Of a DNA stretch of 64,000 nucleotides, positions 48,332 to 59,098 are shown piece by piece. Under the pieces are notes generated by a model. It did no database searches, was not told where the DNA came from, and was given only the letters and a program-made list of their open reading frames with translations. How positions within the stretch are numbered: the stretch's first letter is position 1; the number at the start of each line of letters is the position of its first letter. Position numbers and translations under genes: made by a program. Source of the DNA: Dyella acidisoli (GTDB lineage Bacteria; Pseudomonadota; Gammaproteobacteria; Xanthomonadales; Rhodanobacteraceae); the NCBI RefSeq assembly GCF_030160295.1, contig NZ_BSOB01000010.1, forward strand, positions 506,926 to 570,925. The letters are read 5' to 3'.

Positions 48332-49561
48332 TTACTTCTTGCCGCTACCGTGGAACCACAACAGGATGCTGTCCCACAGGCGCTTGAAGAAGCCGCCTTG
48401 CGGCGCATCGTTCATCGCAACCAGCGGCACGTCCAGAATCGCCTGGCTATCTTCGGTGATGTGCAGCGTGCCGACCTGCTGGCCTTTCTTGAAGGGCGCA
48501 ATCAAGGTGGAAGGAATATCCATCGTCGCCTTCAGCTTGTCGTAGTCGCCCGTCTTCACGGTTACCAGCACGTCCTGCTCCACGCCGAGCGGTATCTGGT
48601 TGTCCTCGCCCTTCCAGAGGCGCGGAGTGGCCAGCGCCTTGCCGACTTCATACAATTTGTGCGTTTCGTAGAAACGGAAACCGTAGTTCAGCAGCGCAAT
48701 GGCCGCATCGGCGCGCGCTTTCTCGTTGCTGGAACCCATCACGATCGCGATCATGCGCGAATCGCCGCGTTTGGCCGACGCCGCCAGGCAGAAACCCGCT
48801 TCGGCGGTGTGGCCGGTCTTGATGCCATCCACACTGGGGTCGCGCCACAATAAGGTGTTGCGGTTCCCTTGCTTGATGCCGTTCCAGGTGAATTCCTTGA
48901 TCGCGGAGATCGCGTAATCCTCTGGATAGTCGTGAATCAACGCGCGCGAAAGAATCGCGATGTCGTGTGCGGTCGAGTAATGGTTATCAGCCGGATAGCC
49001 CGAGGCGTTCACGAAATGCGTGTTCACCATGTTGAGCTGCTTGGCGTAAGCATTCATCAGGTTCGCGAACGTTTCTTCGGAACCCGCTGTGTGCTCGGCC
49101 AGCGCAATGGCGGAATCGTTGCCGGACTGGATGATCATGCCGTACAGCAGATCCTTCAACGGAACCTGGCTGTTGAGCTTGAGGAAGCTGGTGGAACCGT
49201 CGGTGCCGGCACCGCCTGCGCGCCAGGCGTGCTCGCTGATCGTCACCGGATCGGTGAGATGGATCTTGCCTGCCACCAACTGCGCTGAAACCACGTAGTC
49301 GGTCATCACTTTGGTGATCGAGGCCGGCTCCACGCGTGTGTCGGGATTCTTCGAGGCCAGCACTTGGCCGGTGGCGTAATCCATCAGCACCCATGCTTTG
49401 CCATCCACATCCGGCGGCGGCGGTACCGGCACCTGCACGGCGGCCGGGGCCGGCGGCGGATTCGGTACGGGCTTGGGCGGCGTCTGCTGTGCGATGGCAC
49501 TGACGCCAAACACCAGGGCGGCAGCAGCAAGAATGTGCAAGGGGCGGCGGAACAGATTCAT
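48332..49561 (-). CDS. dacA: D-alanyl-D-alanine carboxypeptidase (PBP5/6 type)
   Basis: From the ATG at 49561 the 409-residue protein has a signal peptide (cut near AIAQ), a Pro/Val-rich linker, the S11 peptidase domain with S81-I-T-K84, S146-G-N and K248-T-G, a PBP5 C-terminal beta domain, and a C-terminal amphipathic membrane anchor (GGFFKRLWDSILLWFHGSGKK by composition, last 21). It removes the terminal D-Ala from peptidoglycan pentapeptides and so limits cross-linking. It follows rlpA by 62 bases and belongs to the same envelope cluster. Confidence 0.95.
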   Translation of the reverse strand: MNLFRRPLHILAAAALVFGVSAIAQQTPPKPVPNPPPAPAAVQVPVPPPPDVDGKAWVLMDYATGQVLASKNPDTRVEPASITKVMTDYVVSAQLVAGKIHLTDPVTISEHAWRAGGAGTDGSTSFLKLNSQVPLKDLLYGMIIQSGNDSAIALAEHTAGSEETFANLMNAYAKQLNMVNTHFVNASGYPADNHYSTAHDIAILSRALIHDYPEDYAISAIKEFTWNGIKQGNRNTLLWRDPSVDGIKTGHTAEAGFCLAASAKRGDSRMIAIVMGSSNEKARADAAIALLNYGFRFYETHKLYEVGKALATPRLWKGEDNQIPLGVEQDVLVTVKTGDYDKLKATMDIPSTLIAPFKKGQQVGTLHITEDSQAILDVPLVAMNDAPQGGFFKRLWDSILLWFHGSGKK

Positions 49562-49623
49562 TGTGGGATTACATCCGTAAATGCTTTGGCGCGCGGGCGC
49601 CATGACTACTTCGCAGAAAAACG

Positions 49624-50562
49624 TCAGTCTACCGCGACCTGCGGCTGCGGCAGACCCATTTGTTGGATCTTGGAACTCACCTGATCGGCGCTGTCCACGT
49701 CGGAAAGCGGCCCTACTCGCACGCGGTGCACGAGCCGGCCGCCAATCGTCGCATCAGACACCTGCACCGGAGCGAAATTCGCCACACGCAATTGCGCGGC
49801 AATGCGCTCGGCATTGGCAGCGTCGGAGAATGCGCCAACTTGCAGGTAAATACTGGGCGCATGCGCGGGCGTAACGGTGGCAAGCGGCGGAGGTGGTGGC
49901 GCTTCCTGCGGCGGCGGTAGTGGCGCGGAGGGATCGATGCCCTGCACCTCCACCAAGCCCGTGCCCTTGGGCCAGACGCCGATCTTCACGGCCGCGGCGT
50001 AGGACAGGTCGATCACGCGGTCTTCGTGGAACGGGCCGCGATCGTTGATGCGCACGATCACGCTCTTGCCGTTCTGCAAGTTCGTCACGCGCGCGTAGCT
50101 CGGCAAAGGCAGCACCTTGCTGGCGGCGGTGAACTTGTACATGTCGTAGTCCTCGAGGCTCGAGGTCTTGTAGCCATGGAACTTGCTGCCGTAGAACGAG
50201 GCGATGCCGCGCTCATCGTAGCCTCGCGCTGTCGGCAACACGCTGTAGGTTTGGCCGAGCACGGTGTACGGCGACTTGTTGCCGTAGAGCGAGCGCTGCT
50301 CCACCTTCGGCACCGGCTCGGGCAGGTTGCTCACGTCCGGCGGTGGACCATCCGGGATGCTGTCGCTGCCATCGCGATAGCGGCTGCTTTGCGGCTTGCT
50401 GGTGTCATCGTAGGTACCGCCGCCGGAGCCGGAACCTGAGCCATATCTGCTCGAACTTCCATGCGCGGACGAGTAAGACGGGCGCGTGCTGCGGTGGCTG
50501 CCGCAACCGACCAGCATCAGCGTGATCGCAAGCAGCCATGACAGGCGCCAGAGCGTCTTCAT
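49624..50562 (-). CDS. rlpA: RlpA-type lipoprotein with SPOR domain
   Basis: The lipoprotein (lipobox LVGC, C20) has a Ser/Gly-rich linker and a double-psi beta-barrel RlpA domain (about 118-215, IASFYGSKFHGYKTSS.. VRINDRGPFHEDRVIDLS). A Pro-rich stretch and a C-terminal SPOR domain (about 240-312, YLQVGAFSDAANAERIA) follow, which binds denuded septal glycan. RlpA of Pseudomonas is a lytic transglycosylase. Here the expected TAAHK is TAASK, so S148 replaces the catalytic histidine, while E137 and D140 are kept. It overlaps the mltB gene by 4 bases. Confidence 0.93.
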   Translation of the reverse strand: MKTLWRLSWLLAITLMLVGCGSHRSTRPSYSSAHGSSSRYGSGSGSGGGTYDDTSKPQSSRYRDGSDSIPDGPPPDVSNLPEPVPKVEQRSLYGNKSPYTVLGQTYSVLPTARGYDERGIASFYGSKFHGYKTSSLEDYDMYKFTAASKVLPLPSYARVTNLQNGKSVIVRINDRGPFHEDRVIDLSYAAAVKIGVWPKGTGLVEVQGIDPSAPLPPPQEAPPPPPLATVTPAHAPSIYLQVGAFSDAANAERIAAQLRVANFAPVQVSDATIGGRLVHRVRVGPLSDVDSADQVSSKIQQMGLPQPQVAVD

Positions 50563-51548
50563 CGCGTGGCGGTCTCCCGATTGTTCACGCCGTCGACGAT
50601 CGCCTGCGCGAGCTGATTCACAGCCATTGCGTACATCACGCTGCGGTTGTAGGTAGTGATCACACGGAAGTTCTGGAAGGTGAACCAGTATTCGGGTCCG
50701 TTCGCGCCCTGCAAAGTCTGCATGCTGCTCAACGCGCCCGGATCGAGATGCTGCAGCGGGCCGTAGCCCCAAGCCTCGAGCTGTTCCACCGTCCACTGCG
50801 GCGTAGCGTCTTTTACCGTCAACGCTTTCGCTGCGGCATCCGGCTGCGCTCGCGCTGCCACCGGACCGCCGGTCACCCAGCCGTGCTTGGCGAAATAGTT
50901 GGCCACGCTGCCGATGATGTCGGGCAACGAATTCTGCAGATCGATGCGACCGTCGCCATCTTCGTCCACGGCAAAATCGCGGATGCTGCTAGGCATGAAC
51001 TGCCCCCAGCCTTGCGCGCCCGCATAGGAGCCGGTGAGCGTATCGACCGATCCCCCAAGCTGCGTATCAGGCAACTCCAGCAGCGTTTTCAGCTCATTGC
51101 GAAAGAACGCCGCACGTGGCGGGTAATACAGACCCAGCGTGACCAGCGCATCGAGCACTTTGTACTTGCCGGAGTTGCGGCCATAGAACGTTTCCACGCC
51201 GATGATGGCGACAATGTACTGTGGGGCCACGCCGTATTTCGCAGCAATCCGCTCCAGCAACGCCTGGTGATCGCGATAGAAGGCAACGCCTGCATCAATG
51301 CGTGCCTGCGTCAGAAAGATCGGCCGGTACTCGCTCCACGGCTTGGCTTCGGCCGGGCGGCTGATGGCGTCGAGGATGCTCTGCTGCCGCTTCGCACCGT
51401 CGAGCAAAGCGTTCAAGGCGGCCGGATTCTTGCCGGTGTCTTTCGCTACTTCGGCGACCAGTTGCTGCTGACCTGGATGCTCGGCCCAGGCTGCGAGGGG
51501 CGCAGCGAAACATAGCGCTGCGAGTGCAAAAATGATTCGTTCCTTCAT
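50559..51548 (-). CDS. mltB: Membrane-bound lytic murein transglycosylase B
   Basis: The 329-residue protein from ATG 51548 has a signal peptide ending AWA (no lipobox cysteine, so probably soluble, like SltB) and the GH103 fold. The catalytic glutamate E119 is in IIGVETFYGRNSG, with further motifs AGAQGWGQFMPSSIRDFAVDEDGDGRIDL and IGSVANYFAKHGW. It cleaves the MurNAc-GlcNAc bond to form 1,6-anhydro ends. Its stop overlaps the rlpA start by 4 bases, so both are translationally coupled. It is part of the elongasome/envelope cluster. Confidence 0.95.
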   Translation of the reverse strand: MKERIIFALAALCFAAPLAAWAEHPGQQQLVAEVAKDTGKNPAALNALLDGAKRQQSILDAISRPAEAKPWSEYRPIFLTQARIDAGVAFYRDHQALLERIAAKYGVAPQYIVAIIGVETFYGRNSGKYKVLDALVTLGLYYPPRAAFFRNELKTLLELPDTQLGGSVDTLTGSYAGAQGWGQFMPSSIRDFAVDEDGDGRIDLQNSLPDIIGSVANYFAKHGWVTGGPVAARAQPDAAAKALTVKDATPQWTVEQLEAWGYGPLQHLDPGALSSMQTLQGANGPEYWFTFQNFRVITTYNRSVMYAMAVNQLAQAIVDGVNNRETATR

Positions 51549-51580
51549 GCGGGCGAGCGTAACACGCATATGCGTTTTAC

Positions 51581-51756
51581 TCCCTCTCCCCCATCTTTGA
51601 TTGAAGATGGGGGAGAGGGTTGGGGTGAGGGGACACACTCGCGACAATCTCTACCATCATTGCAAGTCCAAGCGTTTTCAGCTTCACGCAAATGCCAAAA
51701 CATTTCGCAAGATTGCCCCCTCACCCCAGCCCTCTCCCCGAAAGAGAGAGGGAGCG
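51581..51756. repeat. CCCTCTCC/GGAGAGGG hairpin pair
   Basis: Two copies of the dispersed hairpin element, one at 51582-51633 (CCCTCTCCCCC with GGGGGAGAGGG arms around ATCTTTGATTGAAGAT) and one at 51717-51752, fill the 222-bp gap between rodA and mltB. They may attenuate transcription of the downstream murein genes. Confidence 0.7.
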
Positions 51757-51770
51757 ATCATCGCGGCGCA

Positions 51771-52889
51771 TCAGTCATGTACTTTGCGGTTCGCATGAAT
51801 CGACATCAACACGCCAAACCCCACCAGCAATGACACGGCTGACGTACCGCCATAACTCACCATCGGCATCGGCACGCCCACCACAGGCAAAAGGCCCGCC
51901 ACCATGCCGCCGTTGACGAACACGTAGACGAAGAAGCTCATGCCGATCGCGCCGGCGAGCAGGCGTGAGTAAGTGTCCTTTGCTTCCATCGCGATCCACA
52001 GGCATCGGCCGATGATGAAGGCATACAGCACCAGGATCGCGCACACGCCGATCAGGCCAAATTCCTCGCAGAACACGGCAAAAATGAAGTCGGTGGTGTG
52101 TTCGGGCAGAAAATCCAGGCGCGATTGCGTGCCCTGCTCGAAGCCCTTGCCAAAAATGCCACCGGAGCCCACTGCGATCTGCGACTGGATGATGTGCCAG
52201 CCGTTACCGAGCGGATCAGATTCCGGATTGAGCATGGTGAGAATGCGATCGCGCTGGTACTGATGCATGAAATGCCAGGCGATCGGCACCATGCCTGCCG
52301 CGCCCGCGAGCAGCAGACCGATGCGCCACCACGCCATGCCGGACAAGAACAGCGCGAAGCTGCCCGCCGCCGTCACCAGCAAGGCCGTGCCCAGATCCGG
52401 CTGCTTGCCGATCAAATAGGCCGGAATCGCGATCATGCCACCGACCACCGCGATGTCCTTCCAGCTCGGCGGCAATTGGCGCGGATGCAGATACCAGGCC
52501 ACCATCATCGGCATGGTCAGCTTCATCAGTTCGGACGGCTGGAAGCGCATGATGCCCAGATTGAGCCAGCGATCCGCGCCACGTCCCTCGCCCAGCACCG
52601 CCACCACCACCAGCAGCATCACGCTGCCGGCGTAGAGCCAAGGCGTCCAGTTGCGCAGTACCGAAGGCGGAATGCGCGACATCAGCAAAATCAACGCGCC
52701 GCCGAGCGCGAAGCGCGCGGCCTGTCCGACGACCAGAGGAAGACTGCCGCCACCTGCGCTGTACAGCGTGACCAGCCCGACGCTGCACAGAAGCATCAAC
52801 GCGAAGGCCAGCGGCAGGTCGATACGCGGACGCGTCAACACGCGGCGCAGGAAACGGTGGAAGCGGATGCGCAGGGTATCGATCGTCAT
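51771..52889 (-). CDS. mrdB: Rod-shape SEDS peptidoglycan polymerase RodA (MrdB)
   Basis: The 372-residue protein has about ten membrane helices. It carries SEDS signatures: GVVTLYSA-like GLVTLYSAGG, GRGADRWLNLGIMRFQPSELMKL, the extracytoplasmic loop DFIFAVFCEEFGLIG and the C-terminal PMVSYGGTSAVSLLVGFGVLMS. With PBP2 it forms the elongasome glycosyltransferase that makes sidewall glycan strands from lipid II. Its start overlaps the mrdA stop by 4 bases. Length and motifs are normal. Confidence 0.97.
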   Translation of the reverse strand: MTIDTLRIRFHRFLRRVLTRPRIDLPLAFALMLLCSVGLVTLYSAGGGSLPLVVGQAARFALGGALILLMSRIPPSVLRNWTPWLYAGSVMLLVVVAVLGEGRGADRWLNLGIMRFQPSELMKLTMPMMVAWYLHPRQLPPSWKDIAVVGGMIAIPAYLIGKQPDLGTALLVTAAGSFALFLSGMAWWRIGLLLAGAAGMVPIAWHFMHQYQRDRILTMLNPESDPLGNGWHIIQSQIAVGSGGIFGKGFEQGTQSRLDFLPEHTTDFIFAVFCEEFGLIGVCAILVLYAFIIGRCLWIAMEAKDTYSRLLAGAIGMSFFVYVFVNGGMVAGLLPVVGVPMPMVSYGGTSAVSLLVGFGVLMSIHANRKVHD

Positions 52890-54904
52890 TGCACGTCGTC
52901 TCCCGCGGTGGAGCTGTCCGGAGCAGGCATGTCACCCTGCGGCGTGTCCTCGGGCGCCGGTGGTGTTTGCGCCGACGAGGCCGGCGCTATGGCGGATTCC
53001 GGCAACGGCTGGTGCGGCGGTACCGCACCGCCCTGCGCGGCGAGCCATGTATCGAGAATCTTGCGCGCGATCGGGCCTGCGTCCTTGGCACCCCAGGCGC
53101 CCGCCTCCAACATCGTGACGACGGCGATGCGCGGGTCTTCGGCCGGCGTGAAGGCCTCGAACCAGGCACGATGGCGCGCGGCGAGATACGCCGTGTTCTT
53201 GTTCTCGTTGTAATCGTTGCTGGTACGCGAGAAGCGCTCAGCGGTACCGCTCTTGCCAGCGAGGCGATACGGAAAGCCGTCGCCCAGCTTCGTGCCGAAG
53301 CCGGTGGACAGCGGATCGTTGCTGTAGATCACCAGCTGCATGCCCTCGTTCACCGCCTGCCAATCCTTCATGTTTTTGATCAGCGAGGGCCCGACGGGAG
53401 CGTTGGCCAGGGGTGTCGACGGCTTGCCAACGTCCGCAGTCGCCATGACCACGCGTGGTGCATACGGTACGCCGCGGCCTGCAAACGTGGCTAAGGCGTG
53501 CGCCAACTGCGTGGTGGTGACGGACCAATAACCTTGGCCGATACCCGCGATCACGGTTTCGCCCGGATACCAGTTCCGTTCCTTTGGCGAATGCTTGGCC
53601 TTCCATTCGCGCGAGGGCAGGATGCCGGACACTTCGCCCGGAAGATCGACGCCGCTGGGCTGCCCGAATCCATAGCTCCCCATGAATTCGCTGACACGGT
53701 CGATACCCAGATCCAACGCGAGCTTGTAGAAGTACGTATTGACCGAGGCGTAGATCGCCTTGTAGAGATTCACCGTACCGGCGCCATAGCGCTGGTCGTC
53801 GCGATAGCCGCGCGCCTGGCCCGGAATGTAGAACACACCGCTGGAAAATACCGAATCCTGCGGCGTGCGCACACCGTATTCCAGACCTGCGAGGGCCATG
53901 AACGGTTTCACCGTCGAGCCGGGCGGATAGGCTGCTCTCAGCGCGCGGTTGATCAGCGGTTTGTCCGACGCCGTGATCAAGCCTTTGTAGTCAACCGAAC
54001 TGATCCCATTGACGAACAAATTGGGATCGAACGACGGCACGCTGACCATCGCCAGCATCTGGCCGTTGCGAGGATCGATCGCTACGGCCGAGCCCGGCCT
54101 GCCTTCAAACGCGTCCTGTGCCGCCTGCTGCACGCGCGCGTCGATACTCAGATAGAGATTCTTGCCCGGCACGGGCGGATGCGTTTCCAGTACGCGTTGC
54201 ACGCGTCCATCGGCGTTGACTTCGTCCAGCTCGTAGCCCGGCGTGCCATGCAGCAGATCTTCATACGAACGCTCCAGGCCGGTGCGTCCGATATGCGTGG
54301 TGCCTTTGTAGCGATCCGGATCGAGATTGGCCATGTCGTCCGCGTCGATGCGGCTCACGTAGCCAACCACGTGCGCAAACAACGCTCCCATCGGATAGTG
54401 ACGGGTGAGATACGGCACCACATCCACGCCAGGAAAACGCCAGCGATTCACGGCGAAGCGCGCGATGTCGTCTTCGGTCAGGCGCATTTTCAGCGGCACA
54501 CTGTCGAAACGGCGCGACTGCTTGAGCTGCTTGTGGAAGGCGTCCAGATCATCCTGATCCAGCGGAATCACCTTGCTTAGCTCGGCCAGCGTGTCGTTCA
54601 TGTGCTGCACCAGCTCCGGCCGTACTTCGAGCCGGAAGGCCGGCACGTTATCGGCCAGCAACACACCGTTGCGGTCGTAGATCAGGCCACGTGCCGGCGG
54701 AATCGCACGCGGCTTCACACTGTTGTTGACCGAGCGCGTCGCGAACTCGTCGTGGTGCAGCACCTGCAGGAACACGTAGCGCCCCACCAGCGCGCACAGG
54801 CCGAGCAGGATCAACGCGAAGCCCGCGAACGCACGGCGCCGAAACAGCTCGCCTTCGCCGCGCGTGTCTTTGTAGATGCGCAGGCGTTTTGCACCTGGCT
54901 TCAT
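52886..54904 (-). CDS. mrdA: Penicillin-binding protein 2 (MrdA), class B transpeptidase
   Basis: The 672-residue protein has a short cytoplasmic tail, one membrane helix (about 25-50), the pedestal domain beginning RAIPPARGLIYDRNG, and the transpeptidase domain with S330-T-V-K333 (PPGSTVKPFMALAG), SxN and the KSGTAERFS motif near residue 545. A Pro-rich C-terminal extension of about 50 residues is unusual in length. It cross-links sidewall peptidoglycan together with RodA. The 4-base overlaps with mreD and mrdB support one transcript. Confidence 0.96.
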   Translation of the reverse strand: MKPGAKRLRIYKDTRGEGELFRRRAFAGFALILLGLCALVGRYVFLQVLHHDEFATRSVNNSVKPRAIPPARGLIYDRNGVLLADNVPAFRLEVRPELVQHMNDTLAELSKVIPLDQDDLDAFHKQLKQSRRFDSVPLKMRLTEDDIARFAVNRWRFPGVDVVPYLTRHYPMGALFAHVVGYVSRIDADDMANLDPDRYKGTTHIGRTGLERSYEDLLHGTPGYELDEVNADGRVQRVLETHPPVPGKNLYLSIDARVQQAAQDAFEGRPGSAVAIDPRNGQMLAMVSVPSFDPNLFVNGISSVDYKGLITASDKPLINRALRAAYPPGSTVKPFMALAGLEYGVRTPQDSVFSSGVFYIPGQARGYRDDQRYGAGTVNLYKAIYASVNTYFYKLALDLGIDRVSEFMGSYGFGQPSGVDLPGEVSGILPSREWKAKHSPKERNWYPGETVIAGIGQGYWSVTTTQLAHALATFAGRGVPYAPRVVMATADVGKPSTPLANAPVGPSLIKNMKDWQAVNEGMQLVIYSNDPLSTGFGTKLGDGFPYRLAGKSGTAERFSRTSNDYNENKNTAYLAARHRAWFEAFTPAEDPRIAVVTMLEAGAWGAKDAGPIARKILDTWLAAQGGAVPPHQPLPESAIAPASSAQTPPAPEDTPQGDMPAPDSSTAGDDVQ

Positions 54905-55389
54905 TGCAGCCTCAACCGCATCCGCAAGTCGTCAAGCAACAAGAACAGGAACGGCCATAGCGCTGCACTGACGAACGGCGAGGCCCACCACAAAGCTGGC
55001 GGTGTGGATTCACCCGCAAAGGCACGCACGATGAGCAACAGGAAACGATCGTTGACCAACAGTGCAAGCACCGCCAGCGTTTGCTGCCACATCGGGAAGA
55101 AACGCAAGCGCGAGCGGAAACGCAGCGCGATGAACGCCAAGACGCACAAGCGCAACGCTTGCTCGCCCAACAACACGCCCGAAAGCAGATCGGAGCAGAT
55201 GCCCAGCACGAAAGCGAGACCCAGCGTGACGCGCTGCTCGCCTGACTCCAGCGCCCAATACAGCAGTACCAGCGCGGGCCAGTAAGGCTTGAAGGCATCC
55301 AGCACATGCGGCAGGGGCACCAGCATCAACAGCAGCGCCACGGCCAAGGTGCCGACGAACCACCAGAAGGTCAGTCGTTGACGGCTCAT
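54901..55389 (-). CDS. mreD: Rod-shape determining protein MreD
   Basis: The 162-residue integral membrane protein has about five helices, with the MreD pattern TFWWFVGTLAVALLLMLVPLPHVLDAFKPYWPALVLLYWAL shown in part (WPALVLLYWALESGE) and LGICSDLLSGVLLGEQALRL. MreD links MreC and PBP2/RodA in the elongasome. It overlaps both neighbours by 4 bases, as is usual for mreBCD operons. Confidence 0.95.
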   Translation of the reverse strand: MSRQRLTFWWFVGTLAVALLLMLVPLPHVLDAFKPYWPALVLLYWALESGEQRVTLGLAFVLGICSDLLSGVLLGEQALRLCVLAFIALRFRSRLRFFPMWQQTLAVLALLVNDRFLLLIVRAFAGESTPPALWWASPFVSAALWPFLFLLLDDLRMRLRLQ

Positions 55390-56393
55390 GTTTGGGGCGT
55401 TCCCGTCGTGCTTTGTGTCGAAGCCGGTTGCGTGAATGGCTTCGCAGACACTGGCGTGGATGCGCGCGGCGCCGCCGCGGTGGACGCCGGTGCGGGTGCT
55501 TCGCTGGCCGGCGGACCGGCAGGTTGAACAAGGGACGGCGGCCCCGCCGATTCGGCCAGATCGTGCAGCACTAGCACTTCATCGACGCGATCAAGGTCAG
55601 CCGTAGGTTGCGCGTGCGCCTCCAGGAACATGCCGCTCGCGGCCGGCTCCACACTGCCGATCTCACCCACCGGGAAACCCTGCGGAAAGCGCCCACCGAG
55701 GCCGGAGGTGAGCAGCTTGTCGCCTTGATGCAAGTCGGCCGCCATCGGCACGTTCGGCAAAGTGAGCTGCTGGTCATTGCGCGAACCGTAGGCAATGGTG
55801 CGCAGGCCGGTGCGCTGGACCACTACCGGCACAGCGTGATCCGGATCGGTCACCAGCATCACGGTAGCGGAATTGGGCAGTACGTCGACAATCTGCCCCA
55901 CCACACCATGCGCATCGATCACCGGCTGGCCGGCTTTGATGCCATCGCGTGCGCCAAGATTGATCATGATGCGGTGCCGGAAGGCGCCCATATCCATGCC
56001 GATCACACGTGCCAGCTGCACGTGCAGTTCCAGGCTGTGCTGGGTATCGAGCAGTTCCTTCAGGCGCTGATTCTGCTCAGCCACCGCAGCCATGCGGTTG
56101 AGCTTGGCGTTGGCCAGCAACAGATCCTCGCGCAGACGCTGATTCTGTTCGGTCAGCATGCGGCGATCGGCAAAAGCCACGCTCAACGCGTGGAAGCCAT
56201 CAGCGGGCAGGCTCGCCAAACGGTAGACGGGTTCGATCACGATCGCCGTGGCGTAGCGCAAGCGCCACAACCAGCCGTTGCGATGGTCGAGCACCATCAA
56301 CACCATCGCCATGGCGAGATAGAAGATCAGCCGCAAAGTGCCTGCGGCGGTGCCGGCGAACAGGGGCGAGGACTCCTCGCGCGCGAGCGGCAT
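55386..56393 (-). CDS. mreC: Rod-shape determining protein MreC
   Basis: The 335-residue protein has one N-terminal membrane helix (about 18-38), a coiled coil (about 75-115, LTEQNQRLREDLLLANAKLNRMAAVAEQN by heptads) and two beta barrels with VIGMDMGAFRHRIMINLGARDGI, VVGQIVDVLPNSATVMLVTDPDH and GLGGRFPQGFPVGEIGSV. The C-terminal 60 residues are Pro/Ala/Ser-rich, a tail common in this order. MreC activates PBP2-RodA. It lies between mreB and mreD in the normal order. Confidence 0.95.
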   Translation of the reverse strand: MPLAREESSPLFAGTAAGTLRLIFYLAMAMVLMVLDHRNGWLWRLRYATAIVIEPVYRLASLPADGFHALSVAFADRRMLTEQNQRLREDLLLANAKLNRMAAVAEQNQRLKELLDTQHSLELHVQLARVIGMDMGAFRHRIMINLGARDGIKAGQPVIDAHGVVGQIVDVLPNSATVMLVTDPDHAVPVVVQRTGLRTIAYGSRNDQQLTLPNVPMAADLHQGDKLLTSGLGGRFPQGFPVGEIGSVEPAASGMFLEAHAQPTADLDRVDEVLVLHDLAESAGPPSLVQPAGPPASEAPAPASTAAAPRASTPVSAKPFTQPASTQSTTGTPQT

Positions 56394-56413
56394 GGCCTAC
56401 CCCCGAGGCAAGG

Positions 56414-57781
<1,368 letters not shown>

Positions 57782-58717
57782 ATGTCTGCCGTCATCTGCG
57801 GATCGCTTGCCTACGACACCATCATGGTGTTCCAGGACCAATTCAAGAAGCACATCCTTCCCGATCAGGTGCACATCCTGAACGTGTCGTTCCTGGTGCC
57901 GCAGATGCGCCGCGAATTCGGCGGCTGCGCCGGCAACATCGCCTACAACCTGAAGCTGCTGGGCGGCGATCCGCTGCCGGTCGCCGCGGTGGGCCAGGAT
58001 TTCGCGCCCTATCGCGAGCACCTGGAACACTGCGGCATCCGCATGGATTGCATCCGTGTATTCGAAGACCAGTTCACGCCGCAGTGCTTCATCACCACCG
58101 ACCTGGACAACAACCAGATCACCGCCTTCCACCCCGGTGCGATGTCCAGCGCGCACGCCAACCACGTGCGCAACATCCCGCATATCAGCTTCGGCATCGT
58201 CGCACCCGACGGTCGTGACGCGATGCTGCAGCACGTGGATGAGTTCCACGCACGTGGCGTGCCGTTTGTGTTCGATCCGGGCCAGGCCATGCCATTGTTC
58301 AATGGCGATGAATTCCGGTCGATGATCGAAAAGTCGACCTATGTGATCGTCAACGACTACGAATCTCAACTTCTGCAGCAGCGCACCGGCTGGAGCGCAG
58401 CGGACATTGCCTCGCGCGTGAAGGCCTACATCGTGACGCTCGGTCCGCGCGGCTCGCTGATTTACACCGACGGCACCACGCATGAGATTCCCCCGGCGCG
58501 CGAGCGCCAGGTGGTGGATCCCACCGGCTGCGGCGACGCTTACCGCGCCGGGCTCATCTTCGGCATCATGAAAGGCCTGGATTGGCCGACCGTCGGCCGC
58601 ATGGCCTCGCTGATGGGCGCGCTGAAGGTGGAGCATCCCGGCACGCAGAATCAGCATTTCACCTACGACCAATTCGCCGCCGAGTTCGAGGAACAGTTCG
58701 GCTACGCGCTGAGCTGA
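57782..58717 (+). CDS. PfkB family carbohydrate/adenosine kinase
   Basis: The 311-residue kinase from ATG 57782 shows the PfkB fold. The N-terminal signature is GGCAGNIAYNLKLLGGDPLPVAAVG. The C-terminal ATP signature VVDPTGCGDAYRAG has the catalytic base D252. The substrate-side motif CGSLAYDTIM and the absence of a bacterial ribokinase lid pattern are like the adenosine-kinase/sugar-kinase branch. The substrate is probably adenosine or a sugar. It is followed by DUF1304 and M24 genes at short spacing, giving a three-gene run. Confidence 0.9.
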   Translation: MSAVICGSLAYDTIMVFQDQFKKHILPDQVHILNVSFLVPQMRREFGGCAGNIAYNLKLLGGDPLPVAAVGQDFAPYREHLEHCGIRMDCIRVFEDQFTPQCFITTDLDNNQITAFHPGAMSSAHANHVRNIPHISFGIVAPDGRDAMLQHVDEFHARGVPFVFDPGQAMPLFNGDEFRSMIEKSTYVIVNDYESQLLQQRTGWSAADIASRVKAYIVTLGPRGSLIYTDGTTHEIPPARERQVVDPTGCGDAYRAGLIFGIMKGLDWPTVGRMASLMGALKVEHPGTQNQHFTYDQFAAEFEEQFGYALS

Positions 58718-58734
58718 GTCCGGGAAAAACTACC

Positions 58735-59094
58735 ATGTCGATCCTTGCCAGCATTGCGGTCACGATCATCGCGCTGATGCACGTATGGTTTCTGATCCTG
58801 GAAATGGCGCTGTGGGACAAGCCCACAGGCCGGCGTGCGTTCGGCACCACCGCCGAATACGCCGCGCAGACCAAAGTGCTGGCGGCCAACCAGGGGCTCT
58901 ATAACGGGTTTCTTGCGGCTGGCCTGTTCTGGGGCTTGATCCTGGGCGGCGCGGAAGGCACGCACGTAAAGCTGTTTTTCCTCAGCTGCATCCTGGTGGC
59001 TGGCATCTACGGCGGCCTCACTGCCACGCGCAAGGTGTTGTGGATCCAGGGTCTGCCTGCCGCGATCGGCATCGCGCTGGTATTGGCGGGCTGA
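58735..59094 (+). CDS. DUF1304 family membrane protein
   Basis: The 119-residue protein has four membrane helices and the DUF1304 signature ALMHVWFLILEMALWDKPTGRRAFG followed by VLAANQGLYNGFLAAGLFWGL. Members are small integral membrane proteins of unknown role, common in many bacteria. It starts 17 bases after the kinase stop and ends 4 bases before the M24 gene, so all three are probably co-transcribed. Confidence 0.88.
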   Translation: MSILASIAVTIIALMHVWFLILEMALWDKPTGRRAFGTTAEYAAQTKVLAANQGLYNGFLAAGLFWGLILGGAEGTHVKLFFLSCILVAGIYGGLTATRKVLWIQGLPAAIGIALVLAG

Positions 59095-59098
59095 GCGC

